A stretch of 64,000 nucleotides of DNA, taken from the NCBI GenBank assembly GCA_039566865.1, contig CM076949.1:23412501-23476500 (forward strand), written 5' to 3'. Shown one piece after another: positions 54,866-64,000 of the stretch. How positions within the stretch are numbered: the stretch's first letter is position 1; every line of letters starts with the position of its first letter. The notes under the pieces were generated by a model that was not told the DNA's origin, did not search any database, and worked only from the letters and a program-made list of their open reading frames with translations. This DNA is from Aurelia coerulea. Taxonomy: Eukaryota; Cnidaria; Scyphozoa; Semaeostomeae; Ulmaridae. A program made the position numbers and the translations under genes.

Positions 54866-55283
54866 CAGTAGTGTCCCGCATATAAGAAACACAAATTTAA
54901 GAAACACAGGCCCTGATTTTCAAAATAATACCCCATTTTATAAGAAACTTGTACAGGTCTGAAAAAAGCTTGTTTCTTACTTAAAAACTATGGATTGAAA
55001 CCTTGGAATTGTTCAGCTTTCCAGTTGTACTGTACCTATTCAAATGAAAAAAAGAATTTTGTATGCAAAAAGCACCTTCCTGAAACAACTATAGCATTTT
55101 CTGTAAGTGAAAATTTACAAATACAATTCAAAATAATAATCATCAATAGAGAACATGTCTGGTTCAACAGTATATAATTTTTGTAATAAGAAACTTTACC
55201 CTGATTTGCAAGTTTATCTCATTTTAGAAGAAACGCATCAGACCTGAAATTGAAAGTTGTTTATTAAATGAGGGACACTACTG
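54866..55283. mobile_element. Mariner-like MITE with CAGTAGTGTCCC ends
   Basis: CAGTAGTGTCCCGCATATAA and mirrored TTAAATGAGGGACACTACTG, TA on both sides (54864-54865, 55284-55285). The interior has TAAGAAAC motifs like the other copies but different termini, so it is a separate subfamily. Confidence 0.85.
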
Positions 55284-55766
55284 TAATCCGCAACACTTGT
55301 GTGTTCCTTCTATCTATAGAAGAACCTCGTTCTGGAGCAGTGAAAACGCTCTTGAACCGCAACAACTTTGCAACGGATTAAAACTCTGCAGAGCAGCATC
55401 AACGTGGTCTAACTTTTTCTTGTCCTTCCATCATTTTTTCTCACGAAATATCACGTCTTCTATGCGCAGCAGATATTTTCCGGTTATTTTGAACTATTTA
55501 TAATTTATCATTCCATTTCTTGCGTTGTGACTCTTTGGACTAACAACAGATTTAACTTCGTCACGTATGAAATCAACTAGCCGTACTTTTACCTTTTACC
55601 AGGAAGCCTTTTACGGGGATGCACTGCTTTGCTTTCTTATCAAGAATCTTTAACGAACCGAAGCGAATTCGATTAAATAGCGCAATGCATTTTGGTAAAA
55701 AGCTCTCCTTTGCCACCTTTTGCTAGACTCATTCCAATAAAATCTCTTGTTTCTCTCCCACTGCAG

Positions 55767-55971
55767 ACTTGTCGCTACAACAGACGTACTCAACTGAAGC
55801 GATATCAACAACAACAACAACAACAACAACAACAGCGAAAGTTAGAGGGACTTACGTCATGATTCTAACCTTTTGCGTCGTCATCTATATAGAGTTTAAC
55901 AGAAAATCCGAAAGTTCCAGGGGAGTTGGATTCATAGTGAAACATTTCACATGTTCTGAAGATATAGTCCG
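55767..55971 (+). CDS. Coding exon with Thr-rich linker and CUB-like C-terminal strands
   Basis: Acceptor TTTCTCTCCCACTGCAG (exon from 55767) and donor CCG/GTAAGG (exon to 55971). The 205-nt exon has one open frame, phase 1 in and phase 2 out. It encodes LSLQQTYSTEA, a run of Thr from an (ACA)n repeat, then YVMILTFCVVIYIEFNR, KSESSRGVGFIVKHFTCSED. The pattern hydrophobic-F-x-S/E-S-S-x-x-GF-x-V-x-x-F is how CUB domains end. A partial second copy (GLIVKHFTPLQ with donor GTAAGG) lies at about 56428-56458. Confidence 0.5.
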
Positions 55972-56065
55972 GTAAGGCAACCTCATGCCTCGATATTACT
56001 AAAATTAGTAAGTCATAAGTAAGTCTCTATGACAAATGATCAAAGTAATGACCATGAAATGATAC

Positions 56066-56333
56066 AATAGACCTTTTAGCTATTCTACAAAAGAGCCTGG
56101 ATCGAGCGTTATCTGTACACATTTTTATATGCGAGGTTCGATCGAGTGGCGTTAGAGCTCCTATCACTATTGTACACATTCGAAACCACGGCCCCTTGAA
56201 AAGCAGTTCTTTAGGACTGATGGGGCTACCGTGCCTAAAAAAGTAAAAATAGAATAGAATAGAAAAAATTCTACAAAATGCAGCAAAATATCGTTCGATT
56301 CTGGTTCTTTTCAGAATAGTTAAAATGTTTATT
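56066..56333. mobile_element. MITE, AATAGACC family, copy 2, interrupted by a LINE tail
   Basis: AATAGACCTTTTAGCTATTC, GAGCCTGGATCGAGCGTTA, GGTTCGATCGAGTGGCG and AATATCGTTCGATTCTGG match 9971-10156. Copy 1 reads CATTCGAAAATTCTACA continuously; here ~80 bp of LINE 3' end lies between CATTCGAAA and AAATTCTACA. Confidence 0.8.
56187..56267 (+). mobile_element. LINE 3' terminal fragment with (TAGAA)n tail
   Basis: GGCCCCTTGAAAAGCAG, GATGGGGCTACCGTGCC and an AATAGAATAGAATAGAAA tail form the hairpin-plus-microsatellite 3' end of a CR1/L2-type LINE. Compare GGGCCCCTTGAACACCAACT at 62.46 kb. Confidence 0.7.
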
Positions 56334-56427
56334 GCTTCAAGTTAAAGTACCAAAAGCCATGGAAATTCTTAAATTAAAGAGCAGAAGAGCCAATATTGCT
56401 AGAAGTTACGGCAAAATGAACTGGACT

Positions 56428-56458
56428 CATAGTGAAACATTTCACACCTCTTCAAGTG
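56428..56458 (+). pseudogene. Partial duplicate of the CUB-like exon end
   Basis: ACTCATAGTGAAACATTTCA repeats the end of the 55767-55971 exon (ATTCATAGTGAAACATTTCA) and is followed by a GTAAGG donor, but a stop lies just upstream in frame, so it is probably a non-functional duplicate. Confidence 0.45.
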
Positions 56459-57227
56459 TAAGGGAAGCAATTAGCGGCTCCTCTTAGCCATTTTCAATGC
56501 AGCCTAAAGGGGCGCAGGAGTGATCGCCTTCCTCAAACAGCCAGGTCTGCAACCTTTACCAAGACGTCAAAGCATCTATGAACCATGAATCTACCTTTAC
56601 GAAAAACCACTACACACTTACTGACATATAAATCAGCCACTTGATGTTGACAGTAATCCATTTTACATGAAGGATATAAGCAATAAATGTTTGTCTTTAA
56701 GCTTGATCCCTTCGATAGAAACCGTTGCACGAGATCTTCAGAGAAAAGTCACAGAATCCTGTATAATTGCGTTAAAAATTCATGCTTTGTGTACCAAAAT
56801 ATCTTAAACCCTGTCTAAAAGATATGCAAATTGCAGAACTAAGGAACAAGGTCTTATTATAGATTTTCTGGTTTTGAGGATTTCAAGGACTTTCAGTTTA
56901 AAATGTTCTTATCTGTTAAGAAGGTAGTAACGCAGTATAACCTATTTTGAACGGAAATCTCTTTGCGGTGGCAAAATAATGGATGCCTAGTTACAAACCC
57001 TGAAATAGATTTCCCCAAGGGCAAAGGCAACGAGCATACTGTGTGAGTCAAAAATGTCTCGTTTTACTGCCCATATTTTCAATTCGATACAGTAATTTAC
57101 CTGGCTTTAATTGGTCATTCCTTCCCGTGGTGGATATATAAGATTTTCTGCAGCAAGCTCTCTTCAAAATTTGCAGCCGACAGAGGCAGACTGAAGACCG
57201 TCTGAGACCTTCTCCTTTCCGATGCAG

Positions 57228-57316
57228 GGTCATGTTAGGCCGATATTGGGTCATGTTGGGCCGATATTGGGTCATGTTGGGCCGATGTTGGGTCATGTTG
57301 GGCCGATGTTGGGTCA
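57228..57316 (-). repeat. 21-bp minisatellite, four to five units
   Basis: TTGGGTCATGTTGGGCCGAT repeats about every 21 bp; on the minus strand it reads NMTQHRP heptads within an 89-codon frame. No other sign of a gene. Confidence 0.85.
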
Positions 57317-57319
57317 TGT

Positions 57320-58480
57320 TACTCCATGTTGAAATTCTGTCTCAAAAGCATTACAACCCGATGAGAGATTTGCCACGAGACTGCAGCAAGCACTAAGCCT
57401 GCCTTGCAATGTGCTACAGGTAACGTGCTTGTAGTATCTCGTAAAATTGAAGAAAATATGCCATGAGAGAGTTGTGAGCTGGTGCCATGTACGTTTGATA
57501 TGGTTTCCGCTCAGGAGATGCGCAGAGCAGAAACAAGTTCTCAACGTGTAGCATTCTTTTGAAACTCATGAGCCAACGCTACATTGCACGCACTAATGGC
57601 AGATTTGGGATCCTGCACGAGGGATCCTGCGCTGGAGCTCAACAGAAAGCATACGAGATGAGTTTCTGCTGTATTTATTCAGGTTTCACCCAAATTCAAA
57701 TGCTTTAAGTGTTTTCGTAAAATATGGTGTTCCTCGACCTCGTTGCAAAAACGTTTAGAGAACGCTCAGCCGTGCAACCAGGGAGATTAAGTGCCAAGGA
57801 GATTAAGTGCGTGCAACAGGGCCTAGCGCAGAACCAGGAAGTCAGAGCAGCTTTCATCCATGTCTTGTAAAGTCAGCAAGAATCGACAAAGACTTTTTTC
57901 ATATCGATCATATTTCTAATTAGTTGACCTACGACGGTTGCACCTTTGAACCAATATTGATTATTCTCAATGATATCTTGGAAGTATCCAGACTTTTAAG
58001 CGTATAAACTTTGTAATCTCATTCTTACGGCTGTGAGATAAGATATGAAGACTCTTTATAGAAAGGTTACTTTGTTTCATTATATCTCTTAAATCTGGAT
58101 TAAGACAACTTAAGACATTGAACGGTGATAGGAGCAACTGCCGCAGGAAGATCGCGACCATATATCTTTGTTTTAATGTGGTTTTTTCAACAAATTTACG
58201 TCTGTTACAATTTCATAGGAAAACTTATTGTCCCGCGTTTATTTGAATGTCTTCAATGCCATTCTTGCAAACGCGTTGAGCTAAGTAATTTGAGAGATAA
58301 GGGAAGGGAGAGTCAAATATACAGAGTGCGAGCTGATCTGCCAATCAATCTCAAGGTTGATGGTCTAGAAAAGTGAGAAGAGTTACCAAATCTCTATACT
58401 TCAAGGCTAAAGGAATCACGAGGTGTGATGACATCACAAAGAAAGACTAGGGACACTGCTTCAATAAACTGAGTCACTTC
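57320..58480. other. No confident gene
   Basis: Short open frames on both strands. A plus-strand frame at 58125-58376 contains CLQCHSCKRVE but lacks supporting splice sites or a clear domain. Confidence 0.35.
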
Positions 58481-58500
58481 TCAGTGTTCTTAAAAGCTAC

Positions 58501-58514
58501 CTTCGAATGATAGC
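58501..58514 (-). CDS. 14-bp micro-exon candidate
   Basis: GTTTTTTTCAG, then GCTATCATTCGAAG, then GTAGCTTTTAA. It encodes LSFE in the phase left by the 36-bp exon. The donor ATTCGAAG/GTAGCT is like those of the two exons above. Confidence 0.35.
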
Positions 58515-58767
58515 CTGAAAAAAACAAACATGTCCTCTGATGGGCCTATCAGATTGGATGCTTTTGTACCCTCGTTCCCAATATCAACTACAAAATGAAT
58601 ACGAGGTTTGGCACAGTATAGTTCGCAGCAACTCCCAGCCTTGAAAGAATGCGGGAAGTTCTTAAGGGATGTCCGATCGGCTTGAAGGCATTGATCTTTG
58701 GCGCGAAATGCAACTTGCAAAAAATCAAGTTGAAAGAAGATAGATAAAAAAAAAGTTTCATAACTAC

Positions 58768-58803
58768 CTTGAATCATTAAAAGTTCGCTTTCCCATTACA
58801 TAG
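58768..58803 (-). CDS. 36-bp mini-exon, tandem paralogue of the preceding exon's end
   Basis: Acceptor CTTCATGTTAG, 36 nt, donor CAAG/GTAGTTATG. Phase 2 in and out, encoding YVMGKRTFNDS, clearly related to the SIMGKLACSDS end of 58944-59181. Intron sequences after both donors also align, so an exon-plus-intron block of ~175-190 bp was duplicated. It can be included or skipped without frame change. Confidence 0.5.
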
Positions 58804-58943
58804 CTAACATGAAGTTCTTAAGGAATGTAAAGTTTGTCACAGGGGTTTTGAGAAAGAACTTTTTGAACACTTTTGGTGCGAAATTCCACTTGCAGACAAT
58901 CCAGTTTTGAGATAAAAATAAAGAAATAAGGTTTGATAGCTAC

Positions 58944-59181
58944 CTCGAATCACTACATGCAAGTTTTCCCATTATACTGCTACCTGCTATTTCTGTGAAT
59001 GTTTTCTCTATTTCAATGAAGAGTTTTTCATCTAGTTTGAGGCCTAATTCTTCGAGATCTTTCGAAGCTTTTGTAAATGTCTTTGTTTCGGAAGCTGACG
59101 CCATCTCTTCGTCTTGAAATCCTTTATCATCAAGTTCATCATCTGTTGTGATTGATAACGAGGCAGATATTCTTCGTATCC
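58944..59181 (-). CDS. Coding exon, acidic helical protein of unknown family
   Basis: Acceptor CTTTTCATACCACAG (exon from 59181), donor TTCGAG/GTAGCTATC (exon to 58944). The 238-nt exon is phase 1 in, phase 2 out. It reads IRRISASLSITTDDELDDKG, FQDEEMASASETKTF, DLEELGLKLDEKLFIEIEK and ends SSIMGKLACSDS. Acidic, helix-prone, without signal peptide. The exon at 58768-58803 follows in matching phase. Confidence 0.5.
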
Positions 59182-59566
59182 CTGTGGTATGAAAAGTAAG
59201 CATGAAAATGTGCTTACATAGTCTTAGAAGAAATCTCGGCCATAAAGTTTGAACAAGAGCACAAATTATTCGCCACTTGATAGCGCATTGAAAACTAATT
59301 TGTTTGGAAATCTCAGAATTCACTTTTGAAGCCAGGCGACTTTTGAAGTCATTTTTATGAAAAGTCAACAGTTTAAAGACATGCATTGCTAATCATGATA
59401 ATTTAAGCCCCAAACTTGAATTCCGAGTTACATCAAAGTCGTTTCTGGCCTAAAGTTGTGTTTGTTTTTGCTATGTTCATTTAGCATGGAAAGGATCATG
59501 ACGGTTAGCAATAGATCTTTAACAAAGAACTGAGTGAAATATCTTTGTCAGAAGAACAATGACAAA

Positions 59567-60112
59567 TTTTGTAATACAATAGCATCAGCTGCTTTAATTG
59601 ACACCCCAATTCAAAGCGATTAGCGACTGCAGACGAAGGAAATTCTCTCAACCAGTAATCCAAACAAAGCCACAAAAGTTGCCCTGAAACCAGTGGGGCA
59701 AACTCTCGTCTTGTGCACGCGAAAGGTGGTTTTTAAGAGAAGTTATGTGTTTCTAACGAAAGAAGAAGGGTAAATCTAAAGGTACGCCTGGCGGATTTTG
59801 CTTATTTGATTCAGGAGCAGAGCAGAAGGCATTGCAATTCTTGCATATTTTGGGCTTAAATGAAACGTTTACAAAACAGCTCCTGGATCAAATAAACAAA
59901 ATCTGCTATAAGCAGATCTTTAGATTTACCCTTCTTCTTTCGTTAGAAGTACATAGATTTCTCTTAAAAACCACCTTTCGCATGCACAAGGCGAGAGTTT
60001 GCCCTACTGGTTTCAGGGCAACTTTTGCGGCTTTGTTTGTTTGAATTACTAGTTGGGAGAATTTCCTTTGTCTGCAGTCGCTAATCACTTTGAATTGAGG
60101 TGTCAATCAAAA
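59567..60112. mobile_element. Mutator-like foldback family, variant subfamily
   Basis: AATTTTGTAATACAATAGC, AGCGATTAGCGACTGCAGAC and GGGCAAACTCTCG on the left are mirrored by CGAGAGTTTGCCC, GTCTGCAGTCGCTAATCAC and CAATCAAAAGCC on the right. The TGGTTTCAGGGCAAC variant separates it from the 43-kb and 47-kb copies. Confidence 0.75.
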
Positions 60113-60568
60113 GCCATTAGGCAGGTGCATTTTGAAAAATTGCAATTTTAACCATTTTAACTTCAATCCGCTTGCAAAAAAAACGATGTTTAAGTCAGAC
60201 TTTTAGACACGGCAGATTCTGCTATTTTCAATATAATTCGATTCAACACGGTAAAAAACGATCTTTAAACCAGGCCTTAGAGTTAGCTACTTATGGTCTA
60301 TGCAGCTGGATTTTAACTTCTAATGTGGACAGATTCTAAAACATCCTCAACCGACAGCCCTCAACAGATAACTTTCAGTATCAGTAATCCAAGTTTTCTT
60401 TCAAGGACCAATCATTGCACGATCCAGCTGATTGGAGAATCTTAAAATAGCAATGGGGCTCTAGCGATAAACTGAGGATGAAATAATATGAAAAAGCAAA
60501 TACAAATCAATTTCTCTCATAAAAACAGCGGATGGCAACCCCCTCTTCTACGCCACCGGCATAATATC

Positions 60569-61064
60569 CAGCGATGGGCAGTATCTTATCTTTTTATCTT
60601 GAAGACAATAATTAGATACTGAAAACAGTAACAGTATCTTGTAATAAGATACTTTCCGTACTTAGTAACTGTACATTGTAATAAGATAATAATTTGACTG
60701 AATAGTAGTATCTTGTAATAAGATATTTCCAGAAACACTTCAAAGTTACAAGATACTTGTGTCAATTTTTTTGGACAAGGCAGCTGGAGTATGAAAATGA
60801 AATAAAACCATGATGTTGCAAAACTACAGGAATAAAATCGAACATGAACCTGAAACAAAGTACCTTTCTAGCCTTTCTCAGGAGACAGGCTTTTTGAGAG
60901 ACTCCTGATCTTGAAGGCAAACAAGGACTTTTTTGAAAGTATCTAGTATCTTGTAATAAGATACATTTATTTGTGACTAACAGTATCTTACAATAAGATA
61001 CTTAATTTCCCCAATAACAGTATCCTGTAATAAGATATTTCTCAGAGTATCTTGCCCATCTCTG
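60569..61064. mobile_element. hAT-like MITE with palindromic GTATCTTGTAATAAGATAC array
   Basis: Ends CAGCGATGGGCAGTATCTT and AGTATCTTGCCCATCTCTG; flanks ATAATATC (60561-60568) and ACAATATC (61065-61072) differ at one base. Seven to eight copies of the near-palindrome GTATCTTGTAATAAGATAC lie inside. CAG ends with a TGGGCA block are typical of hAT. Confidence 0.85.
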
Positions 61065-61091
61065 ACAATATCATAATCTGACAATACCTAA

Positions 61092-61597
61092 CATAGGGCT
61101 CAAATCTTTAAAGAGGTCGGTGTAAAATTCTATTGCCGTTTTCTTTGAAATAAATAGCTTGGAAGGAACTTAGGGTTTTTTGCTGTAAATCTGCCGTGGC
61201 AATTTATTGATATCTTGAATAGTTTCAATATGGCGGCATTTATTAAATTTGAGGCTATGACGTCATCAAATTTCTAAATCCTAAACTACAAAAGCTACAG
61301 ATTTCTGCTTGCCACCATATTGTAGACCTCCATAAACAATGGTTTTCTTGAAGGTTATGTAATGTTTCCTCTATTGGTTTAGGATTTACTATGATTTGAA
61401 TTTTTAAAAAATTTTCTTTGAATTTTTCAAAAATTATCAAATTGCCGCCATTTTGAAAAAAATAAAGATATCATAAAATTTCCACGGCAGATTTACAGCA
61501 AAGTATCATAAGTTCCTTTCGAGCAATCCAATTCAAAGAAAATATAATAGAATTTTACACCGACCTTTTTAAAGATTTGAAAGATTTGAGCCCTATG
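61092..61597. mobile_element. Foldback element, CATAGG family, copy 2
   Basis: CATAGGGCTCAAATCTTTAA and mirrored GATTTGAGCCCTATG; GTCGGTGTAAAATTCTATT with AATAGAATTTTACACCGAC; ATCTGCCGTGG with CCACGGCAGAT. Related to 19230-19753 through the ends and the CCATATTGTAGAC segment. Confidence 0.78.
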
Positions 61598-61734
61598 CTA
61601 CAATACCCATATGTTTGGATCTTGAAAAACCAAGAATAGAAACAACTCACTCATGCTTGTAGACGAATCTTTGCTTATCTGCGTATACGTCAAGTTGCCA
61701 AGGATTACCAATAGCTCCGTGGATTCTTCACGTA

Positions 61735-61812
61735 ATGGCGGGAAAGCGTTGCAAATTCTCACCAGGCAAGGCATTGTGGGAAGGAAAAACTGCGTCCTCT
61801 TTTTGGCGGGAA
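61735..61812. promoter_or_regulatory. Two E2F-like sites around a GCATTGTGGGA motif
   Basis: TGGCGGGAAAGC and TTTTTGGCGGGAAG match the E2F site TTTSGCGS/GGCGGGAA. Between them GGCATTGTGGGAAGG resembles a ZNF143/SBS-type promoter core. No adjoining gene was identified. Confidence 0.3.
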
Positions 61813-61984
61813 GAGCAGCAGATAATGACGACAGTCTGTTGATTGCATGTTTGGCAATGCTCAGTGATTTCGGGATTGGGTATTGCAGGGAGAGATAGGA
61901 AAGTAATTGAACTGCAAACAGCTAGAAAAGAAATGAAAGGGAAATTAAATTATCGTTGATACGGGATTGATTTGAGGTTACCGA

Positions 61985-62528
61985 TGAAAAGGTCAACAAA
62001 TGGCCAGAAATGTTTTTCTTAAAGAGGTGCTAAACTATGGAATAGCCTGTCAGCCGAGTCAAAGCAGGCAGGGGTGGCGCCAGGGGAGGGCTAGGGGGCT
62101 ACAACCCCCTCGTCGGAAGCATCCAGCCCCCCGTCGGCGGACAGTTTGGGTTCTTGTCGGAGGAAATTTGGTAAAATGACGTATGAAAGCTGCATTTTCT
62201 AGCCATTTTAGCCCCCCTGTCGGAAGCTCCAGCCCCTCTGTCGGAAGATTCCTGGCGCCACCCCTGAAAGCAGGCAACCTCTCTGTATAGTTTCATAAAA
62301 ACTGTTTAGAAGCAAAAGTTTTTTTCCTTCGTTTTCATTGTAAATCTTGAAAATTATTGTACATAGGTTTTGAATATTGTAAATAAGGGTTTTAAAGTTT
62401 AATTTAATTAATAGCTTTTACTTAGTTTCCTTAGATTGTAATCAATGTTTTTATTGGAGGGCCCCTTGAACACCAACTTGTTGAAGGGCAACCCTCCTTA
62501 AAAGAACTAAATATGAAAATATGAAATA
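61985..62528 (+). mobile_element. LINE 3' fragment split by a hAT-like MITE
   Basis: RGAKLWNSLSAESKQ, then after the 62069-62266 insertion ATSLYSFIKTV and a stop, is the conserved C-terminus of CR1/L2/jockey ORF2 (compare RGVTVWNQLSNEIK in the 23-kb element). The 3' UTR has the hairpin GGGCCCCTTGAACACCAACT and an AAATATGAAAATATGAAA tail. Confidence 0.75.
62069..62266. mobile_element. hAT-like MITE with perfect 8-bp TSD, 198 bp
   Basis: Perfect ends CAGGGGTGGCGCCAGG and CCTGGCGCCACCCCTG, flanked by AAAGCAGG (62061-62068, 62267-62274). Inside, CCCCTCGTCGGAAGC-like units repeat. Removing the element and one duplication restores the LINE frame ...ESKQATSLYS. Confidence 0.92.
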
Positions 62529-63284
62529 AAATATCATTGATATAGAACGTTGGAGTCTAGTCGGTCTTGTGGTCTCCCTACTTACTTCCTAAATGCTTTA
62601 GTAATTAGAGGGACAATTTGGCAGCTAGGCAAATCACCAAACTTTACTATGTTCCTGAAATCAACATCTTCTTTCTGTATAATCAAGTCGAGGAATTTAA
62701 GTATGTTCAAGGAATTCTAACTCTGATATCACAAAATTCGAAGCACAAGAGCTGAACCTTCAAATAAAATCACAGAAGTAGGCGTTATGGCCCTTTGCTA
62801 AGAAAGGTTTCCCAGCAAAAATTTACTCAGAATTTTCTATTAGAGATAATCTAATAAATAATATATTAGAGAAGTACTGTCACGCAGTTGATTGGCTCAT
62901 CGAAACGATAGATCCCATTGTTCCAAGCAGCCAATCAGGTGTGCAACAACTTTGGTCCTTCAAACGCAAAATACTTATCTGAGTGTCCCCCGTGTTAATG
63001 AAATTTATCTAAGGTTGCCCCCGTCTGCAAATGTAGATGATGCGCTATCAGATAAGAATTAAATTTGTCGGAACGAGGCTAAATCTCCCAAGCAAGAAAC
63101 CTTCCGTAACTGTTCCCCGGCTTAGCGGAGAGAAAGGAATTCTCGAAGATCCTCTTCTATTCCATAAGACATTAATAGGATATTCCTGGGAAAGGTAATC
63201 ATGCACGCAAAATGGTAGATAGATACCGATTGAATAAAGATTTATATTTTGGTAAACCATTATCCTAAAAGAAGATCACTGAAG

Positions 63285-63725
63285 CTTGCATGCAGATGGC
63301 TAACCTAACGATTGATGATTCGTGTTTAAAGGGGCTTTGTATTTAATGGGGCTTTGTGGGTTAGGGCCCCTGCTATATTTGTAAAAGCTCTTGGAAGGTT
63401 TAGGGGCTTAATAAAGAGATGGCTTTAACAGGGTTGTATTGTGATTTCACTGATATTTGTATGCAGATGGCTAACCTAACGACTGATGATTCGTATTTAG
63501 AGGCGCTTTGTGGGTTAGGACCCTTGCATTATTTGTAAAAGCTCTTGGAAGGTTTAGGGGGCTTAATAAAGAGATGGCTTAAAGAGGAGTTGTGTTGTGT
63601 TCCTTCATTGATACTTATATGCAGGTGGCTAAGCATTTAAGCAAAGGATTGATGATTCATATTTAAAGGGACCTTGTGGGTTATGGCCCCTGCTTTATTT
63701 GAAGAAGCTCTTGTAAGCTCCAGAG
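63285..63725 (+). repeat. Three-copy ~157-175-bp tandem repeat
   Basis: GCAGATGGCTAACCTAACGA, TTGATGATTCGTGTTTA, GTGGGTTAGGGCCCCTGC, AAAAGCTCTTGGAAGGTTTA and TTAATAAAGAGATGGCTT occur at about 63291, 63464 and, more diverged, 63622. Confidence 0.85.
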
Positions 63726-64000
63726 GGGACCCAAAGACGGGGCCTACTGAAGCAAAGAGCAGAGCTACTAGATGAAGCTTATTTTAAACGCTGCTGTAGG
63801 CTTTGACATTTGTCGCAATATCCCTGCTTTCCCTGTTCCCCGTCTCTTCATATCTAAATCAAAGGAATCCTTTTCATCGCTTCTAGAGTTCAGCAATAAA
63901 ACGTTATTGTTCAGTGAAATGAACTTGTTTCTTTTCGCACTTCCAAAACGAATAATTCAATTTCCCTGAAGGGAGACCTTTAGTCTCCCGAGTTGTATCC

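Noticed and set aside
57048..57317. A protein with NMTQHRP heptad repeats
   Set aside because: It is a 21-bp minisatellite without other coding evidence.
1..64000. CRISPR arrays, prophage, operons or bacterial contamination
   Set aside because: No regularly spaced short repeats with unique spacers, no compact co-directional genes; introns, LINEs and a SINE show a eukaryotic nuclear sequence.

Overview
The window looks like gene-poor, transposon-rich nuclear DNA of an animal, most likely an anthozoan cnidarian such as a stony coral. It is AT-rich. It holds two non-LTR retrotransposons with intact reverse-transcriptase frames, a tRNA-derived SINE, many short non-autonomous DNA transposons, tandem repeats, and a few small GT-AG spliced exons whose proteins look extracellular or membrane-bound. 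The lineage call is inference: no rRNA, mitochondrial or diagnostic gene is present. Nothing prokaryotic was seen (no operons, Shine-Dalgarno sites or CRISPR).

Layout. 0-3.2 kb: hairpin repeats and unassigned DNA. 3.3-7.9 kb: minus-strand gene with a signal-peptide start, a 39-bp mini-exon and a 1191-bp symmetric phase-1 exon with a Thr-rich stalk; its introns hold a Mutator-like element with a poly-G hAT-like element inside it, a mariner-like MITE and LINE 3' tails. 8.2-14.1 kb: mariner-like MITE; a 4.6-kb composite with ~1-kb inverted arms around a decayed FEN/PIN-like nuclease gene; a tRNA-SINE; a Harbinger-like MITE. 15-20 kb: second poly-G element, two foldback elements, 70-bp tandem repeats. 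20-24.6 kb: candidate minus-strand exons (one with a frame break in a T run) and a 5'-truncated LINE. 25.3-28 kb: a LINE inserted in a mariner-like MITE; the uninterrupted MITE also lies at 40.1 kb. 28-28.75 kb: small ORF with a premature stop and an upstream RFX/CRE/CCAAT cluster. 29.5-30.7 kb: hAT-like element inside another hAT-like element. 32-35 kb: 8-bp-TSD element and foldbacks. 34.7-48.1 kb: repeated copies of a Mutator-like foldback family with 9-bp TSDs, mariner-like MITEs and candidate small exons. 49.2-51.2 kb: array of a ~182-bp repeat. 52-59.2 kb: candidate exons, including a CUB-like exon (plus) and a chain of phase-compatible mini-exons (minus). 59.5-64 kb: more foldbacks, two hAT-like elements with 8-bp TSDs, a LINE 3' fragment and a ~170-bp tandem repeat.

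The strongest evidence is structural: terminal inverted repeats bounded by exact target-site duplications (TSDs), and pairs of interrupted and uninterrupted copies inside the window. Most host-gene calls rest on open frames, splice-site matches and phase agreement and are tentative. Frame breaks at T runs in two candidate exons could be assembly errors rather than mutations.
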